Source: Balanoglossus misakiensis (taxonomy: Eukaryota; Hemichordata). Taken from it: DNA of 64,000 bases. Below the pieces are notes generated by a model. That model worked only from the letters and a program-made list of their open reading frames with translations, made no database searches and had not been told where the DNA came from. The stretch is taken from the NCBI GenBank assembly GCA_040954595.2, contig CM082578.2:1426001-1490000 (forward strand). Reading direction: 5' to 3'. Each line of letters opens with the position of its first letter. The first letter of the stretch is position 1. Of this stretch, positions 1-64,000 are shown one piece after another. A program made the position numbers and the translations under genes.

Positions 1-151
1 CATTCTTCACTAGTTATATTGTAAATTGTATGAGTTTATGAGCAGAGCTGGGGATGATGACTGTTCGATTCAGTATCAATTATCATCTACTTTTAGAAAT
101 TATAGATGCCGTTTCAAACAAAATTTTGCCCCTACGAGAAGTACTGGGGCT
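1..151. mobile_element. Partial AGCC...-family MITE at window edge
   Basis: Matches the left 150 bases of the family in reverse orientation (cgagaagtactggggct then TTAA at 152-155). The TTAAGGAATCC that follows is found uninterrupted at 1754, showing the insertion site. Confidence 0.8.
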
Positions 152-2917
152 TTAAGGAATCCAATCAATCGATTGTTCACGCATTTCCAGACTGTCGACC
201 AGTTTTAAAACATAAATTCATTGGTATTGCATAAACGTTTACCGTCTATTTGTTGTTGTATGACATGGGTTATTGAAGGAAGGCAGTTACAGGACACACT
301 CGTAGAAGTACACTGTTTGAGTATTGACAGCGAGTCTGTGTTAAATTTGGCAGTTCAGCGTGACTTCAACACTAAATAGACAACTAGCAGAAAAGTCTGC
401 AAACTTCTAAATTTCTGGGAATGTTTTATTTGGTATGGTTATGAAATAATTTTCGTTTAGGAAGAATCAAATCTCAGTGACGCACGATACCTTCTGATGA
501 ATGCGAAGACCTGTCAGCTGACACGCAAATGCAGTCAAAACATAAAATTGAAAACGAAACCGCGAGATGCCTCGTGTGTCTGTCCTGTCACCTCGTCTGA
601 GAAAACAATAAAATTCCCGAGAAATAATAACACGAAATCCAAAGTATCGTGATAACATTTCTTCATTTCTCCGATTTTATTTTGCTGCCGTGTAAACATT
701 GCGTCCGTTTGACACCGACACAAACGTAGCATAACTCAGAGGACAATTCTTCGATTAAAATCAATGATTTAAACACTAACCTTCCTGTTCCACGATATCT
801 GCGGTTTCTATGGCGCTCAAATCTCATGATATGTGCAATTCTAAAGCCAACTGGGGTATTATTCCTGTCGTTTTAGCCACGAAAACTGGGCAGACGACAC
901 GACGCGAAACAGCTCGTTCACACTCAGTTGACATCGCGTGATTCCAGAGCACGCGCAAACATACGAAAAATTGCTACAATGTTGTACGTAAATAAACTCG
1001 TTCTCCAACTCGTGTTGGGTTTCGAGCGAAGTTTTGTACCTCAGATCTGTCGTACACACGCCACCAGACTCACCGGGTAACAAGGTTTTAAATAGTGTTT
1101 AACAATACCCGAGGTCTTTTTGTGAATATTAGGTAGAAAATCTCCAACCGAAAGCGTTGAAACGTCGTCTGCAATTTTAGATACATAGGCCACTTTGAAA
1201 AATGTTGTCTTTATGAATCTGAAGTATCACGAATGATTGTACATGAAATCCACCCGTGCTTATTAAATTGATAGATTGTTTATATAATTCTTTAAACCCC
1301 TTAACTGGTAATAATAATAATAATAATAATAATTAATTAAATAAAGAATTATATAAAAATAATAATTTTAATAATAATAGGTCCGATTTCCACAAAAATT
1401 TCACCATAGGGGTATCTTGGCTCAATAAGAACAAAAATGATATCCGTTTAGTGATCACATGTTTCTATGGCAACCATTTTGGGGCTGAAATTATGCTTTT
1501 TGTGCTAAGAGAGGGTATCACAAGTCAATTTACATAATAATTGGTTGGATTTGAACACAAAATCACACTGGCAGTATTTTTGTTCACAAAGAAAACATTT
1601 GGGGTTTATTTTCCGAATGCACAATAATAAGTTGGTGAAATTTGACTTTTCTTTCAAGACAGAGGAACTGCGCATGTGCAGAAAAACTGGCAATGCAGCC
1701 TGCCGATTTCCACAGTGTAACTACAAAAAAATACAAGATACAATAGTAAAGTTAAGGAATCCAATCAATCGATTGTTCATGCATTTCCAGACTGTCGACC
1801 AGTTTTAAAACATAAATTCTTTGGTATTGCATAAACGTTTACCGTCTATTTGTTGTTGTATGACATGGGTTATTGAAGGAAGGCAGTTACAGGACACACT
1901 CGTAGAAGTACACTGTTTGAGTATTGACAGCGAGTCTGTGTTAAATTTGGCAGTTCAGCGTGACTTCAACACTAAATAGACTACTAGCAGAAAAGTCTGC
2001 AAACTTCTAAATTTCTGGAAATGTTTTATTTGGTATGGTTATGAAATAATTTTCGTCTATGAAGAATCAAATCTCAGCGACGCACGATAGCTTCTGATGA
2101 ATGCGAAGACCTGTCAGCTGACACGCAAATACAGCCAAAACATAAAATTCAACATTGAAAACGGAACCGCGAGATGCCTCGTGTGTCTGTCCTGTCACCT
2201 CGTCTGAGAAAACAATAACATTCCCGAGAAATAATAACACGAAATCCAAAATATCGTGATAATATTTCTTCATTTCTCTGATTCTATTTGGCTGCCTTGT
2301 ATTGTAAACATTGCGTCCGTTTGACACCGACACAAACGTAGCATAACTCAGAGGTCAATACTTTGATTAAAAACAATAATTTTAACACTAACCTTCCTGT
2401 TCCACGATATCTGCGGTTTCTATGGCGCTCAAATCTCATGATATGTGCAATTCTAAAGCCAAGTGGGGTATTATTCCTGTCGTTTTAGCCACGAAAACTG
2501 GGCAGACGACACGACGCGAAACAGCTCGTTCACACTCAGTTGACATCGCGTGATTCCAGAGCGCGCGCAAACATACGAAAAATTGCTACAATGTTGTACG
2601 TAAATAAACTCGGTCTCCAACTCGTGTTGGGTTTCGAGCGAAGTTTTGTACCTCAGATCTGTCGTACACACGCCACCAGACTCACCGGGTAACAATGTTT
2701 TAAATAGTGTTTAACAATACCCGAGGTCTTTTTGTGAATATTAGGTAGAAAATCTCCAACCGAAAGCGTTGAAACGTCGTCTGCAATTTTAGATACATAG
2801 GCCACTTTGAAAAATGTTGTCTTTATGAATCTGAAGTATCACGAATGATTGTACAGGAAATCCACCCGTGCTTATTAAATTGATAGATTGTTTATATAAT
2901 TCTTTAAACCCCTTAAC

Positions 2918-2978
<61 letters not shown>

Positions 2979-3079
2979 TAAATAAAGAATTATATAAAAA
3001 TAAAAATTTTAATATCAATAGGTACGATTTCCACAAAAATTTCACCATATGGTATTGTGGCTAAAAAAGAACAAAAATA
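152..3079. repeat. Tandem duplication, unit about 1.6 kb
   Basis: 152-1440 repeats at 1754-3079 (shift 1602) with about 97-98 percent identity by eye, including a (TAA)n run near 1310-1335 that has grown to 2922-2978 in the second copy. The spacer 1441-1753 has no match in the window. Short open frames in the two units (for example minus strand 1083-859 and 2695-2471) are conserved but have no recognisable domain. Confidence 0.85.
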
Positions 3080-3305
3080 CACTGTAATGCATAACAAATG
3101 GGTTGATACCCGCAACAATAAGAGAATTCTTTCTTTTCCACAACCTAAGATAAAATTTAGAGCCACGTAAAGTACGCTGCTTACAATCAAATGTTAAAAT
3201 ATTGTTATGTGAAGGTGTTAGAAATACTAATCCTTCTATCAATACCTAACAATATCCTAAAACATATGCTATGCTATGTTTCTATTCTGTCACAATCAAC
3301 ATTAC
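3080..3305. other. Unassigned A/T-rich sequence
   Basis: Downstream of the second 1.6 kb unit and of the last MADF exon; no structure seen. Confidence 0.4.
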
Positions 3306-4051
3306 CTGAGGTGCGTCAAAGGTAGACCTTGTACTTTTAGGGATTATGTACTCATCACAAAAGCTCAGCTTATTTAATATCCACTGGCGCTTCTCTAATT
3401 GGCCTGCACTACTTCCGCTTTTTGGGCCACGGCGATGCCTGGCGTACATTGTACGCAAATTCTTTATTTTCTTGTACACACTTGGTACTTAAATGAGAAA
3501 CATTGTACAAATATATAAGTGTTACAACACAAGTTTGGATAAATTTGTTTAAATTAGCCATCAAGTCATTGGCCATAGTAGCAGTAGTTTAACTATGACA
3601 CAATTCCTTTCCAAATTTTACCAGAAGAAAACTGATACAATAATTTTATTAAATGAATCATCTTTGATGAACTGTGGCTGATTTTTACTTTTCAAATGGG
3701 ATGTAAACCTGTCAAGGTATAAGAAACTTAAATAATATTAATGAAATAAGCTGATGATTTGAATTATTTGTACATTAAGATATACTGGAAATATTAGATA
3801 CAGCCACTATGATTATATAATATTTATTCATTGTTACCTACTATAATTATACTATTTGTTCATTGTTATCTCTAGGAAATAAACCTTTAAACTTATTCAC
3901 CTGACTTGTCAAGACTGACAGATATCTCTGTTATTAGTTTTTCCCTAATAACTCTGTCCTTATAGTCTGCATGAGACACATCCCATAAGGGCCGACATTC
4001 CCTATACTTCTCGATAAGCTGATCAACCTGATCATCTGACCAAGTATCCAT
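3306..4051 (-). CDS. MADF-domain (Adf-1/Myb-SANT-like) exons, partial
   Basis: Minus strand. Exon about 4051-3902 reads MDTWSDDQVDQLIEKYRECR, LWDVSHADYKDR, ISVSL; exon about 3465-3306 reads KIKNLRTMYARHRRGPKSGS, QWILNKLSFCDEYI, RSTFDAPQ and ends at donor gtaatg. Together they cover a MADF DNA-binding domain: conserved Trp pair spacing, LW, Y and the NLR-T-Y-R segment. The phases of the two exons as read do not agree exactly, so one border is wrong. MADF proteins accompany Harbinger-type transposons as well as host transcription factors; no transposase is visible here. Confidence 0.55.
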
Positions 4052-4639
4052 CTTGTAAAAAGCTATTAAACAAAAAACAACACGCTTAAAATGAAATTCA
4101 ACTACATAACTACCACTATCAGCTTTCAAACTGCTATATATTATTGCATTATATCTATGGATTCGACATCATGGCACAGAACTAGTAATTTTCTGAAAAC
4201 CTGTCATTTATAGTTGTGGAAAGAACATAACAATTGCCCTACTGGCTACGGGAAACAGTCCGTTGTAATATGTGAGCAAAACTATGGAGACAATTACCAC
4301 CACCATCACTGTTTACGGTACATAGACTAGCCCACTAGACACTTGACCTGCACAGACTGCAGACCCAAACTGACAATGTTCATTCCAGTCATGCACTATA
4401 CTACTATAATTTCTAGCGAAGAACACATTTCTAGCTTGCGTTATCCAGAAATAATAAGCTTCCACAAAAAAAAATCTTCCTACTCACAGCTGGCTGGCCA
4501 GGTCAAGAGATCAGCCAACTTGTCAATCCTCGTAACCATTTTGCGGAACTTATATATTTTTGTCATAACAACACTGAAAAGACCACTCATTTTAGTTTTA
4601 TTTGATCAAACTTGAGCTCATAATAAAATACTCAAAAAA

Positions 4640-4890
4640 TAGTAGATAATATATGCGATATAAAAAAAATACTTACCAATATTCGCGACTATTTCTCTGG
4701 ACGACAATTTGTTTCCTGGTTCAGAAAATGCCTCTGCGCATGTGCAGATGTCAAAGGTTATTGGGGAAAACTGGTAACGCGGGGCAACCGCTTGCGCGTC
4801 AGGCAACTCGTCGCCCGAAAATCCGACATGACGGATTTCGAGGCGACGTCGCCAGACGCGTTCCATTGAGGCGACTACATCATACACAGT
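4640..4890 (-). other. Unassigned open frame with coding-like GC-rich stretch
   Basis: Minus strand from ATG at 4887: VVASMERVWRRRLEIRHVGF, then DELPDAQAVAPRYQFSP, ending in a hydrophobic A/T-rich tail. The first 55 codons look more coding than the surroundings. I do not recognise a domain. It may be a first exon linked to the MADF exons downstream on the same strand. Confidence 0.3.
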
Positions 4891-4899
4891 CGCATCGAT

Positions 4900-6840
4900 G
4901 ACCCATATTAGGAGTTGCTTATTAGCATAAAAATTAACATATCATTAATATGTAGAACGCGATCTGACCAATGACGCGTCCGGAAAGCCGCGCCGCTCAC
5001 CCATTTCCCCGCCCTTTGTTAAGAAAATCACGACCTTTTCTTTTCAAATGTAAATTTTGGGGTCAAATACGCTGTTTGGGGATATCCCGTCAATTGAAAA
5101 TAAGAAAGTACGAGTCAAACTTGCTACCTGGTCAATAAGAAAATTTCATACACCAAGTCACGTCATGTTCCCTACCTTTATTCAAAGAGTAACCCTCATG
5201 TTTGATTGTCGAAAACGTAGACACATTCTTATTCCATCACGAAAACAATTATTACCAGCGATCGTCAGACTGACAGTATGAAGATCAAAAGTCATAGGTC
5301 AAAGGGTACGATTGAGTCCCGTTTTTTTCCGTGACGAGTTTCAGTGTGATGCAAAATATTCAATTCAGTCGCATAACTAAAATTAATAGATAAATGTAAT
5401 AACTGTGTACTGGTACTTGTCTTTTGAATGATGTATGGCCCTGAAGAAAGGTCGTGTGTTTTGGTTGCTGTGATACCAGTCAGGTGACCACCGTCACTTC
5501 ATTTCATGCATCGGTCTGTCTAATACCAGGTCGCCATCTTTCAGGCGAAATCCTCAAAAAATAGCGTAGACGCCAAAATCAAAATTAAATATTTCACAAA
5601 AGCACTGGTGAAAAATGACTGGGGAACTCTGGTAGACTGCCTGACCACTGTGACATTGGCCTTGTTCTGTTGTTTTAATTCGGAGTGACTGGGGTACTCC
5701 GGTAGATTTTACCTAGGTACCGCCCTTAACAAAAACACTACAACAGAATCACAATTTGGAAAGCATGAGAGGCAAATACCATTTAAGGATGTACACGCAC
5801 AACATAAACTGATAAACAGTGCATGTGTGTCTGTTCCTGAAAGGATTACATCGATAATTGCCAGAAAACAAACTTCTACTATTGTCTTTTTCACGAAATA
5901 TTACACATAGCTCAGACAAGTAAACGTAAATTCATTGGTCAAAAAAAATTATGTGGTCACCATGCTCTATTATGAGATAAATTGCGTTAAAATCTTCGCC
6001 CATAGACAAACCATTGGTGAAAAATGCTGAGACAGCAAATTTCTTCTATTATCAACTAAATTCATGGCTCTGTATTTTTTTTTGAAGGGCAATTACCCCT
6101 ACAATTTTTAACGGATTCTCATTATACATACACAGGATAATCCAAAATTCCACAATTAAAAGAATGACAATACTTTCAACGCGTATAATACCAGCATACA
6201 CCTGTTTCAAGTCCAGTGTCCTAATACACCATCATCATGAATTGGAACTCAAAGCAAGGCCAACGGGCAAACCCAGATTGACAACTCAATACACCAGCAC
6301 AGTGGTTTCTTTATGGAAGTGGTGGTACCAATAAATACTTTATTCAAGGTAAGAATTTCTTATTGTAGCAGTATTTTCATTTCCATTCATGTTTTAAAGG
6401 CCTTTTTTGTAGATTCTGAGTTTCTATGCCAGACAAAGTATGATTATTTTTCCACTAATGCAGCCTGAATTAAAGTCAACATTTTTCACCATAGGTCTTT
6501 CTATGTTATTTTTCTATAGGCATGGACACATTTAAGTTTATCTCAAAACTGAGCACAGTGGTGAGCCTACAACTTATATCAATCACTAAATTTAATTTAA
6601 TTTGGATGAGTTATGAGTGAAACTTCATAAAAATGACAATAGTAGAAAAGGGTTTTCTATCAATTCTTAATGTCATCCTATGGGAAGAAACACATTCCAT
6701 GAGCTCATACATGTAGTGTATGCCATTCTTGACCCTTTCAATATTATATGAATCAGATATAGAAGCTTGTTCAACGTCCCGTTGCGGCCAGGCCAATCAG
6801 ATTGCACTTTATGTCAATCAAAACTGAAGGATACCTAAAG
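4900..6840. other. Non-coding region with dispersed-repeat fragments
   Basis: No exon recognised. 5920-6060 and 6520-6690 contain fragments (aaaatgacaatagtagaa, cctatgggaaga) of a dispersed repeat better seen at 11235-11590 and 56880-57230. Confidence 0.5.
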
Positions 6841-6841
6841 T

Positions 6842-7176
6842 TCTATATAAGGCACCGTCTGATTGGTTTACTAGAGTTTTCAACGGGAGCTTTTATGGGA
6901 GTTGGTCAGATGTAGTGTGAGGCGACAGTATAAGAATACCGTACTGCGAAGTAAAAGACGTCGCCGTACCCTACATCTGATTTTAATCAGATTGTATGCA
7001 CACATACGCTGGTTTAGAATACTGATAAACCCTGATGAAACAATCTCAGTAAAATATATACAGATGAGAATGAGAATGCAGTTAAAGTTAAATATACATT
7101 CGTTGTATCTTTTGGCTTTATTTCCAGTATTTTTGTTCTATGTAGCAAATGCGATTTCATGTTCTACTCCATACAG
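6842..7176 (+). promoter_or_regulatory. Candidate TATA promoter and signal-peptide first exon
   Basis: A TATATAAGG motif lies at 6842-6850. About 220 bases further an open frame with three closely spaced ATGs (7064, 7070, 7076) encodes a basic start followed by a strongly hydrophobic stretch (IHSLYLLALFPVFLFYVANA), which looks like a signal peptide. A phase-0 donor (CTT then gtcagc, near 7176) could join the phase-0 acceptor at 11660 of the mosaic gene. This would supply the secretion signal that the gene needs, but the donor is weak and 4.5 kb of repeats lie between. It could equally belong to a different gene or be chance. Confidence 0.28.
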
Positions 7177-7822
7177 ATTGTTACTTGTCAGCACAGAATG
7201 TATGTGTATAATGGCTATTGTCATTGTTGACAATAATTCATAGATTCTAGTCTGGACTTAAATTCCAATTTGGCACAATAACAATGCTGACCATACACAT
7301 ATATGTTTCATCATGTTTCGGGAATTTGCACAAGAAACTGCTAAACAAAGATACTGAAAACACAGGAAAAAGTTAAAGGTAATGGAGCTTTAATTACAAT
7401 TCACACTGTATACAAAATCCATGTAAATAATCCAAATACTGGATTTGTCAGCTTCAACTGATATGGGGGTCACACAAGGACCGTTAAGAAATTGCTAAAA
7501 CGTCTCAGATCAAATACTGGCATAAATTATTATTGGTGAATGGTTTAAGTGGTCCTGAATCTTCTCAGATTTGAGACACGTCTCTTACCAGGTTCACACA
7601 GAGTAAAATTTGAGACACTATTAGTCTATGGTAAACACAGAGCGTTAATACTTGGGGGGGGGTTAGCTGGGCAGACCCGCCCTCCTTTATTTTTTGCCAC
7701 CCTGCTATCTTACGCGCGCCCTGCTTTCTTTTCATTCCCGCCCGGGTAAATATTTATTGTTTCTGGTGCACGCTCCCGCATGCGGCTGACGTTTGAGAGA
7801 ATGATATTTATTCAGTTTAGGG

Positions 7823-8888
7823 ATGTTTTGTCGCCTTTGTACAGAACACAAGCAGAAGGCCAAGTGCGGAGGGACTTGGGTTACAACATCTCCATGTACA
7901 TGTACCACCCTTCTCGAAGACAAACACAAGCAGCATGAAGATACGATGATCCACTGGACGGCAATGCAGCTTGACGCCGAGGCAACAATTACCGAGAACA
8001 GCAGCGGTCTTGTGGCTGCATTTGAAAAGGTCATCACCGTTGAGACGCAAGCCTTTATGCATCGGCGTCCTACGATGCATGTATTTCCTCATGCACAGAG
8101 AATTGCCGCACACCACCAACTTCATCCATGTTTTGGAATTGGCAAAGTCCCTCGGGTGTTCATTCCTTGGTACTCTCAGCAGTGATGACCACAACTATAA
8201 TGGTTTATTGCATTGGTAAGTAGGTCTACTGATTTTGTGCAGATCTAAATTGTAGGCAATGCAATGTAGTAACATTTATTTAAACCTGGTTGTTTTCAAG
8301 AAAGGATCACTGTTTAAGCAATAGTGTTACACTCAATAAATAATAATTACTGTACAAATTACTGTGAATTTTCATTTATTTCATTTTTCAGGCAAAGTCA
8401 TCCGTGATGAGATTTTAGAGAAGATGAAGGGAAGTAACTTCTATTCACTGTTAATAGATGAAACAACTGATGTGGCTGTATTGAAGCAAATAATCATCTA
8501 TTCCAAGTACATCTTGAAGTCTGGGAAGTCATTTGTGTCTTTCCTTGGAGTTAAAGAAGTAAGTGGAAAGTTTTTCAATTTTTAAGTCTACACTGAATTA
8601 AAAACATACGATTAAACATGTTTTTGAGTGACCTCATTTAATTGATTTTGCTGACTAGTTATTTCAGGTGAGACAAACATTAAGTTGTACATTGCATGTG
8701 TTAACATCAAGGTTTTATTTTCACTTTTTCAGGTTGGTGATGGCAGAGCAGACACCATTGCACAGTCAGTGAAAGAGTTTTCTTCAGAGAATGGTATTGT
8801 CTTAAGAGATCGTCTGTCTGCTTTGGGCAGTGATGGTGCTCCTGTTATGCTAGGACAGAAAGGAGGAGTGGCTACCAAACTAAAAGAA
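7823..8888 (+). pseudogene. hAT/ZNF862-like transposase-derived fragments
   Basis: Exon 8392-8558 reads KVIRDEILEKMKGSNFYSLL, IDETTDVAVLKQ; exon 8733-8888 reads VGDGRADTIAQSVKEFSSEN, LSALGSDGAPVMLGQKGGVA. These match the RNase-H-like core of hAT-related ZNF862/ZMYM6-type proteins (IDETTD, GSDGA-V--G). An upstream exon about 7823-8215 carries FCRLCTEHKQK and, in another frame, ELPHTTNFIHVLELAKSLGC, which normally follow each other, so there is a frameshift near 8040-8060. Phases of 8215 and 8392 do not fit. The C-terminal half is missing after 8888. Probably a decayed insertion. Confidence 0.6.
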
Positions 8889-8976
8889 GTGAGTGAAATT
8901 TTGAGTTGTGAAGACATTGTGATTTTGTAAGTTTTTAGTTGGTGTCTTTATATCGTGACAATAATAATAGTAATAA

Positions 8977-10150
8977 TTAAAGCTGCAAGCAGCATTGAAG
9001 GGGCCAAAGCATAGAGATAATAACTATTAGACTCCATTCAGGGTTGTACCATTCAAATGCGTAGGCTGTATTTGCTCTGGATGTGGAGATATGGGGAAGT
9101 AGGCAACCACCCGAAATGGATGTCCTACAAGTACAAACACAACAACCAAAAGTGAACTTCTACGATATGTAAGGACTTCAGTTAAGTACTTCAAAGGTCA
9201 GCTGAGGGTACCCAAAAATTAGGCCAAAAATTTGGATTCCTATTTGGTTCATATTCAAGACAACGGAAAATTCTCGCCCTTTGGGTTTTTAAAATTAGGT
9301 ATGGCCATAATAATGAGTTACGCAAGTAAGTTACAGGTGGCCCTAGGAATTTAGCATTTCATGACGGTCCTACCCTACCCCTCCAAACACCTGGCTATAT
9401 ATGCTGTGCGTGCTAACATATGGAAAGCAGGTCAATGGACACCTGAGGTCACCCAAAAATTTGACAAAAAAATTTCATTCCTGTTAATGTCATGTGCAAC
9501 AAATCCTACATTTGCAGCCCTTTCACTTTGCCTAACATTAGGTATGCACGTAATACATGAATCAAGCAGGTGTCACAGGTATCCCCCTGTATTTGACATT
9601 TCATGATAGTTTCATCCCTCCAAATACCAAAGCTGCACCTGTACAACGGGCTGAGATATGGCACTGTATGACAGAGGTCATCCAAATCACCTTATACATT
9701 TGGGCAAAAACGTAATGACGGTCATAATGACGGTCAAAGTCCGATGCCCCAGTGTCCGTCCTCAGCCCACCAAAAAATGCGAAAAAATATTACAAAAATC
9801 TTCTTCTCAAAATCGGCGTGGCCTAGGACCTTGAAATTTGGCACAGGGTATTTTGGCCACATGGTCTACAAAAATCGCGAAAAGAATGTACATGCCCCCA
9901 TTAACGTGCAAATTAGGTCAATTTGAAAATTTCGCTCGATTATAGCCACAAAGTCACGTGACTAATTACAAATTCAAAGGGCAGGTGCACCAGTACTCAT
10001 GGGCCCCAACCACCGTGCCAAATTTGGAAGGCGCACCTGCCGGAATTTCAGAGAAAAACGGGCGCAAAAAAACGACTCAAGAAGAAAGAAGACAAACTCC
10101 AGCAATAACAGAAGGGGACCAAGCGCCTGAGGGCGCTTGGTCCCCTAAAT
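8977..10150. mobile_element. Non-autonomous repeat, TTAAAGCTGCAAGCAGC start, hairpin end
   Basis: Begins taataattaaagctgcaagc and ends in a 34-base hairpin at 10113-10146 (aggggaccaagcgcc loop ggcgcttggtcccct). The start sequence is one I associate with a widespread animal repeat. The terminal hairpin recalls Helitron ends but a clean CTRR at the expected distance is not seen. No protein. Confidence 0.55.
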
Positions 10151-10259
10151 ATGGGACTAAACTTGACAGATACCCAGAATATTTTCCTATTCAGGATACC
10201 TGGTTGCATTTCCACCTAAAGGCGTCCTATTGGCGTGGAAATTTTATAACTTGAAATCG

Positions 10260-10907
10260 TTTGACTAGGTGATAGGTATTAATATCTTATGATGTTATAA
10301 AACACTTGGCTCGCCGAAGGTATGGACCGATTATAGCGTCGGTCGTGTCATAAAATCTATATGAACGTCATGGGTCAATAAACTTGATGGTCCAATAAAA
10401 TTTAATGGTTCGTAAAAATGTTGTGTCCAATGTCTGCAGAGTATACTGGCTGCAACATGTGTATGAGTCAGGATTAACGGCTGTAGCCATCAACCTTCGT
10501 TAAACCTAAAAGGTGAACGTCCTATTCTCACTAACTTAAATAGGTTTTGCGACCAAGTTGAGTGATAAAAACCTTATGATAAAGTCGACACAATTTCAAG
10601 ATGACGATGTGCAAATGAGAGTTCATAAGCTAAAGTAAAGTTCAATGAATTCTATATTTGAACTACAAAGTTCAAGAAAGATTTTTTACTAAAGGAAGAC
10701 ATGAAAAAACTGATATCGTCTCTTCATATTCGTACATGTCCAACTGTTGTGATTTGACCCCCCCCCCCCCAGGACATGGTACATGAACCTATTACTTAGT
10801 ACACACTTAAACAATTGGCATTTGAAGTGCCTTGCTTGACAGTGTTTAATGCCATCTTGTGGTGGTCAGTCGCGTTTATCTTTCGCCACTTCATGCATCA
10901 TGTCGCC
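10260..10907. other. Non-coding, poly-C tract
   Basis: No exon recognised; poly-C run near 10757-10770 and an inverted pair (ggtatggaccgattatagcgtcggtc) near 10318. Confidence 0.4.
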
Positions 10908-11235
10908 TTAAAGGGACAAACTCTCTCTCTCGTCGCCCTTTTCCATTAATTATGTTTGATACAAGACACCGTTTATATTAATGGGCATGTGTATATGTAG
11001 TGAATGAACGTTCAACCACACACAACGTCCATCCTGCTTGTATGATATGAGAGTAAAAACTCGCCCAAAATGAATAAATGGTAGAGACCGATTTTTCAGT
11101 TTGGCGAGTTTTCGCTCTCGTGTCTACATGCGGGATGGAAGGTGTGCGCGGTTGAACGTTGCATCACTATATATCCACATTTACATTAACATAAACAGTG
11201 TTTTGTATCAAACATGGAAAAGGGCAGCGAGTTAA
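10908..11235. mobile_element. GGGACAAAG-family MITE, right end shortened
   Basis: Starts TTAAAGGGACAAACTCTC, contains the internal hairpin arms and ends ggcagcgag directly at a TTAA, lacking the last 15 or so bases of the repeat. At that TTAA another dispersed repeat (aaggatgtacgatcag) begins. Confidence 0.75.
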
Positions 11236-11590
11236 GGATGTACGATCAGTAAAATTGAAAGCATTGTCATTTCTTTTAATCGTGGATTTTCGTTTCTGAT
11301 TTGTATGTATAATGAAAATCCATTTTGGGTCACTGCACTTGTTTTCGACTTTAAACAAGGCCGTGAATTTAGTCGATAATTGAAGAAAACTGCTGACGGT
11401 CAGCATTTTCTACCAATGGTTTGTCTATGGATACAATATTGAACAAAGTTTATCTCAAAATAGAGCGTGGTGAATTTATTTTGATTTGTCGGAGCTATGT
11501 GTAAAATTTCATGAAAATGACAATAGTAGAAGTGAGTTTTCTAGCTATTCTCCATGTACTCCTATGGGAAGAGACACAGGCGCACAGTTT
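11235..11590. repeat. Dispersed repeat (aaattgaaag...tcatttctttta family)
   Basis: Starts at the TTAA that ends the preceding MITE; related pieces at 5920-6060, 6520-6690, 51470-51640 and 56880-57230 share the words tcatttcttttaat, gtggattttt, aaaatgacaatagtag and cctatgggaagagac. Sits directly before exon 11660. Confidence 0.65.
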
Positions 11591-11659
11591 ACCAGTTGAC
11601 GTTCTGCGCGTACATCATTGAGTGTATTGGCAGCTAACTTATTGTTTTTTTTGTCACAG

Positions 11660-63756
<52,097 letters not shown>

Positions 63757-64000
63757 GTGAATGTATACGAATTTCTACACTTTTCAGCATTATGAGCTCC
63801 AAAGTAAGGATTGATCTTGTTTACTTAGTTGACACGACTCTAGCTCCTGGATGACACCATTATTTTTAGGGGGTGAGGGGTGGAAGAAAGGAGAAAACAT
63901 ATTCACTCCTCACTTTTTTTTCAAAGAAATGTAGGTTTACTTCCTATTATGATAAAGTAAACTATGAATAATAAAACATTGAAAATTTGGCTTTATTGAT

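Noticed and set aside
6902-7063. Extending the signal-peptide frame to the ATG at 6902
   Set aside because: It would add 54 Arg-rich residues before the hydrophobic leader, which is not how a signal peptide starts; ATGs at 7064-7076 fit better.
10113-10146. Bacterial-type rho-independent terminator
   Set aside because: Strong hairpin but no T run and eukaryotic context; it is the end of a repeat.
8977-10150. Confident Helitron call
   Set aside because: Terminal hairpin is present but the CTRR end and A-T insertion site could not be shown and no Rep/Hel protein exists.

Overview
This is nuclear DNA of an invertebrate animal. Coding sequence is split by GT-AG introns, the modules are metazoan extracellular domains joined at phase-1 introns, and introns and flanks are full of DNA transposons and MITEs. 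The mixture (C-type lectin, LDLa, CUB, sushi, EGF, mucin linkers, an ISL2EU-type transposon, piggyBac) would fit a marine deuterostome such as a cephalochordate or hemichordate, but the sequence alone does not fix the phylum. I see no rRNA, tRNA or CRISPR array.

Main host gene (+ strand, about 11660 to beyond the right edge): I could chain 31 exons by splice sites and reading-frame phase. In order they encode one C-type lectin domain, one LDLa, three CUB, four sushi/CCP, two calcium-binding-type EGF, four more CCP (the last truncated), a Thr/Ser-rich mucin-like stretch, and two tandem expansin-like modules (double-psi beta-barrel plus CBM63-like domain) separated and followed by more mucin-like sequence. 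An extracellular animal mosaic protein ending in repeated expansin-like modules is the most unusual item here. Module 1 carries a 2-nt insertion that gives an in-frame stop; module 2 is open. A possible promoter and signal-peptide exon lie near 6842-7170, unproven.

Transposons: the lectin-domain intron (12499-30153) holds an apparently complete ISL2EU-like element (about 17406-29163) with terminal inverted repeats and two convergent spliced genes: a SAP-like/SWIM/YqaJ-exonuclease protein (+) and a THAP/coiled-coil/DDE transposase (-). The first catalytic Asp position of the transposase reads Val. From about 24562 to 32475 the right part of the element plus three host exons is duplicated in tandem (second copy to about 38660, with a 1.7 kb internal deletion). 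The duplicated exons cannot be spliced in series in frame. A piggyBac element (43124-46935) sits in a CUB intron; its 657-aa transposase stops at a TAG in the middle of its C-terminal Cys-rich domain. At least five TTAA-flanked MITE-like families, two G-run-ended families, a hairpin family in most introns, and several large palindromes fill the rest.

Left flank (1-11600): a 1.6 kb tandem duplication, MADF-domain exons (-), fragments of a hAT/ZNF862-like gene (+), and a non-autonomous repeat ending in a hairpin.
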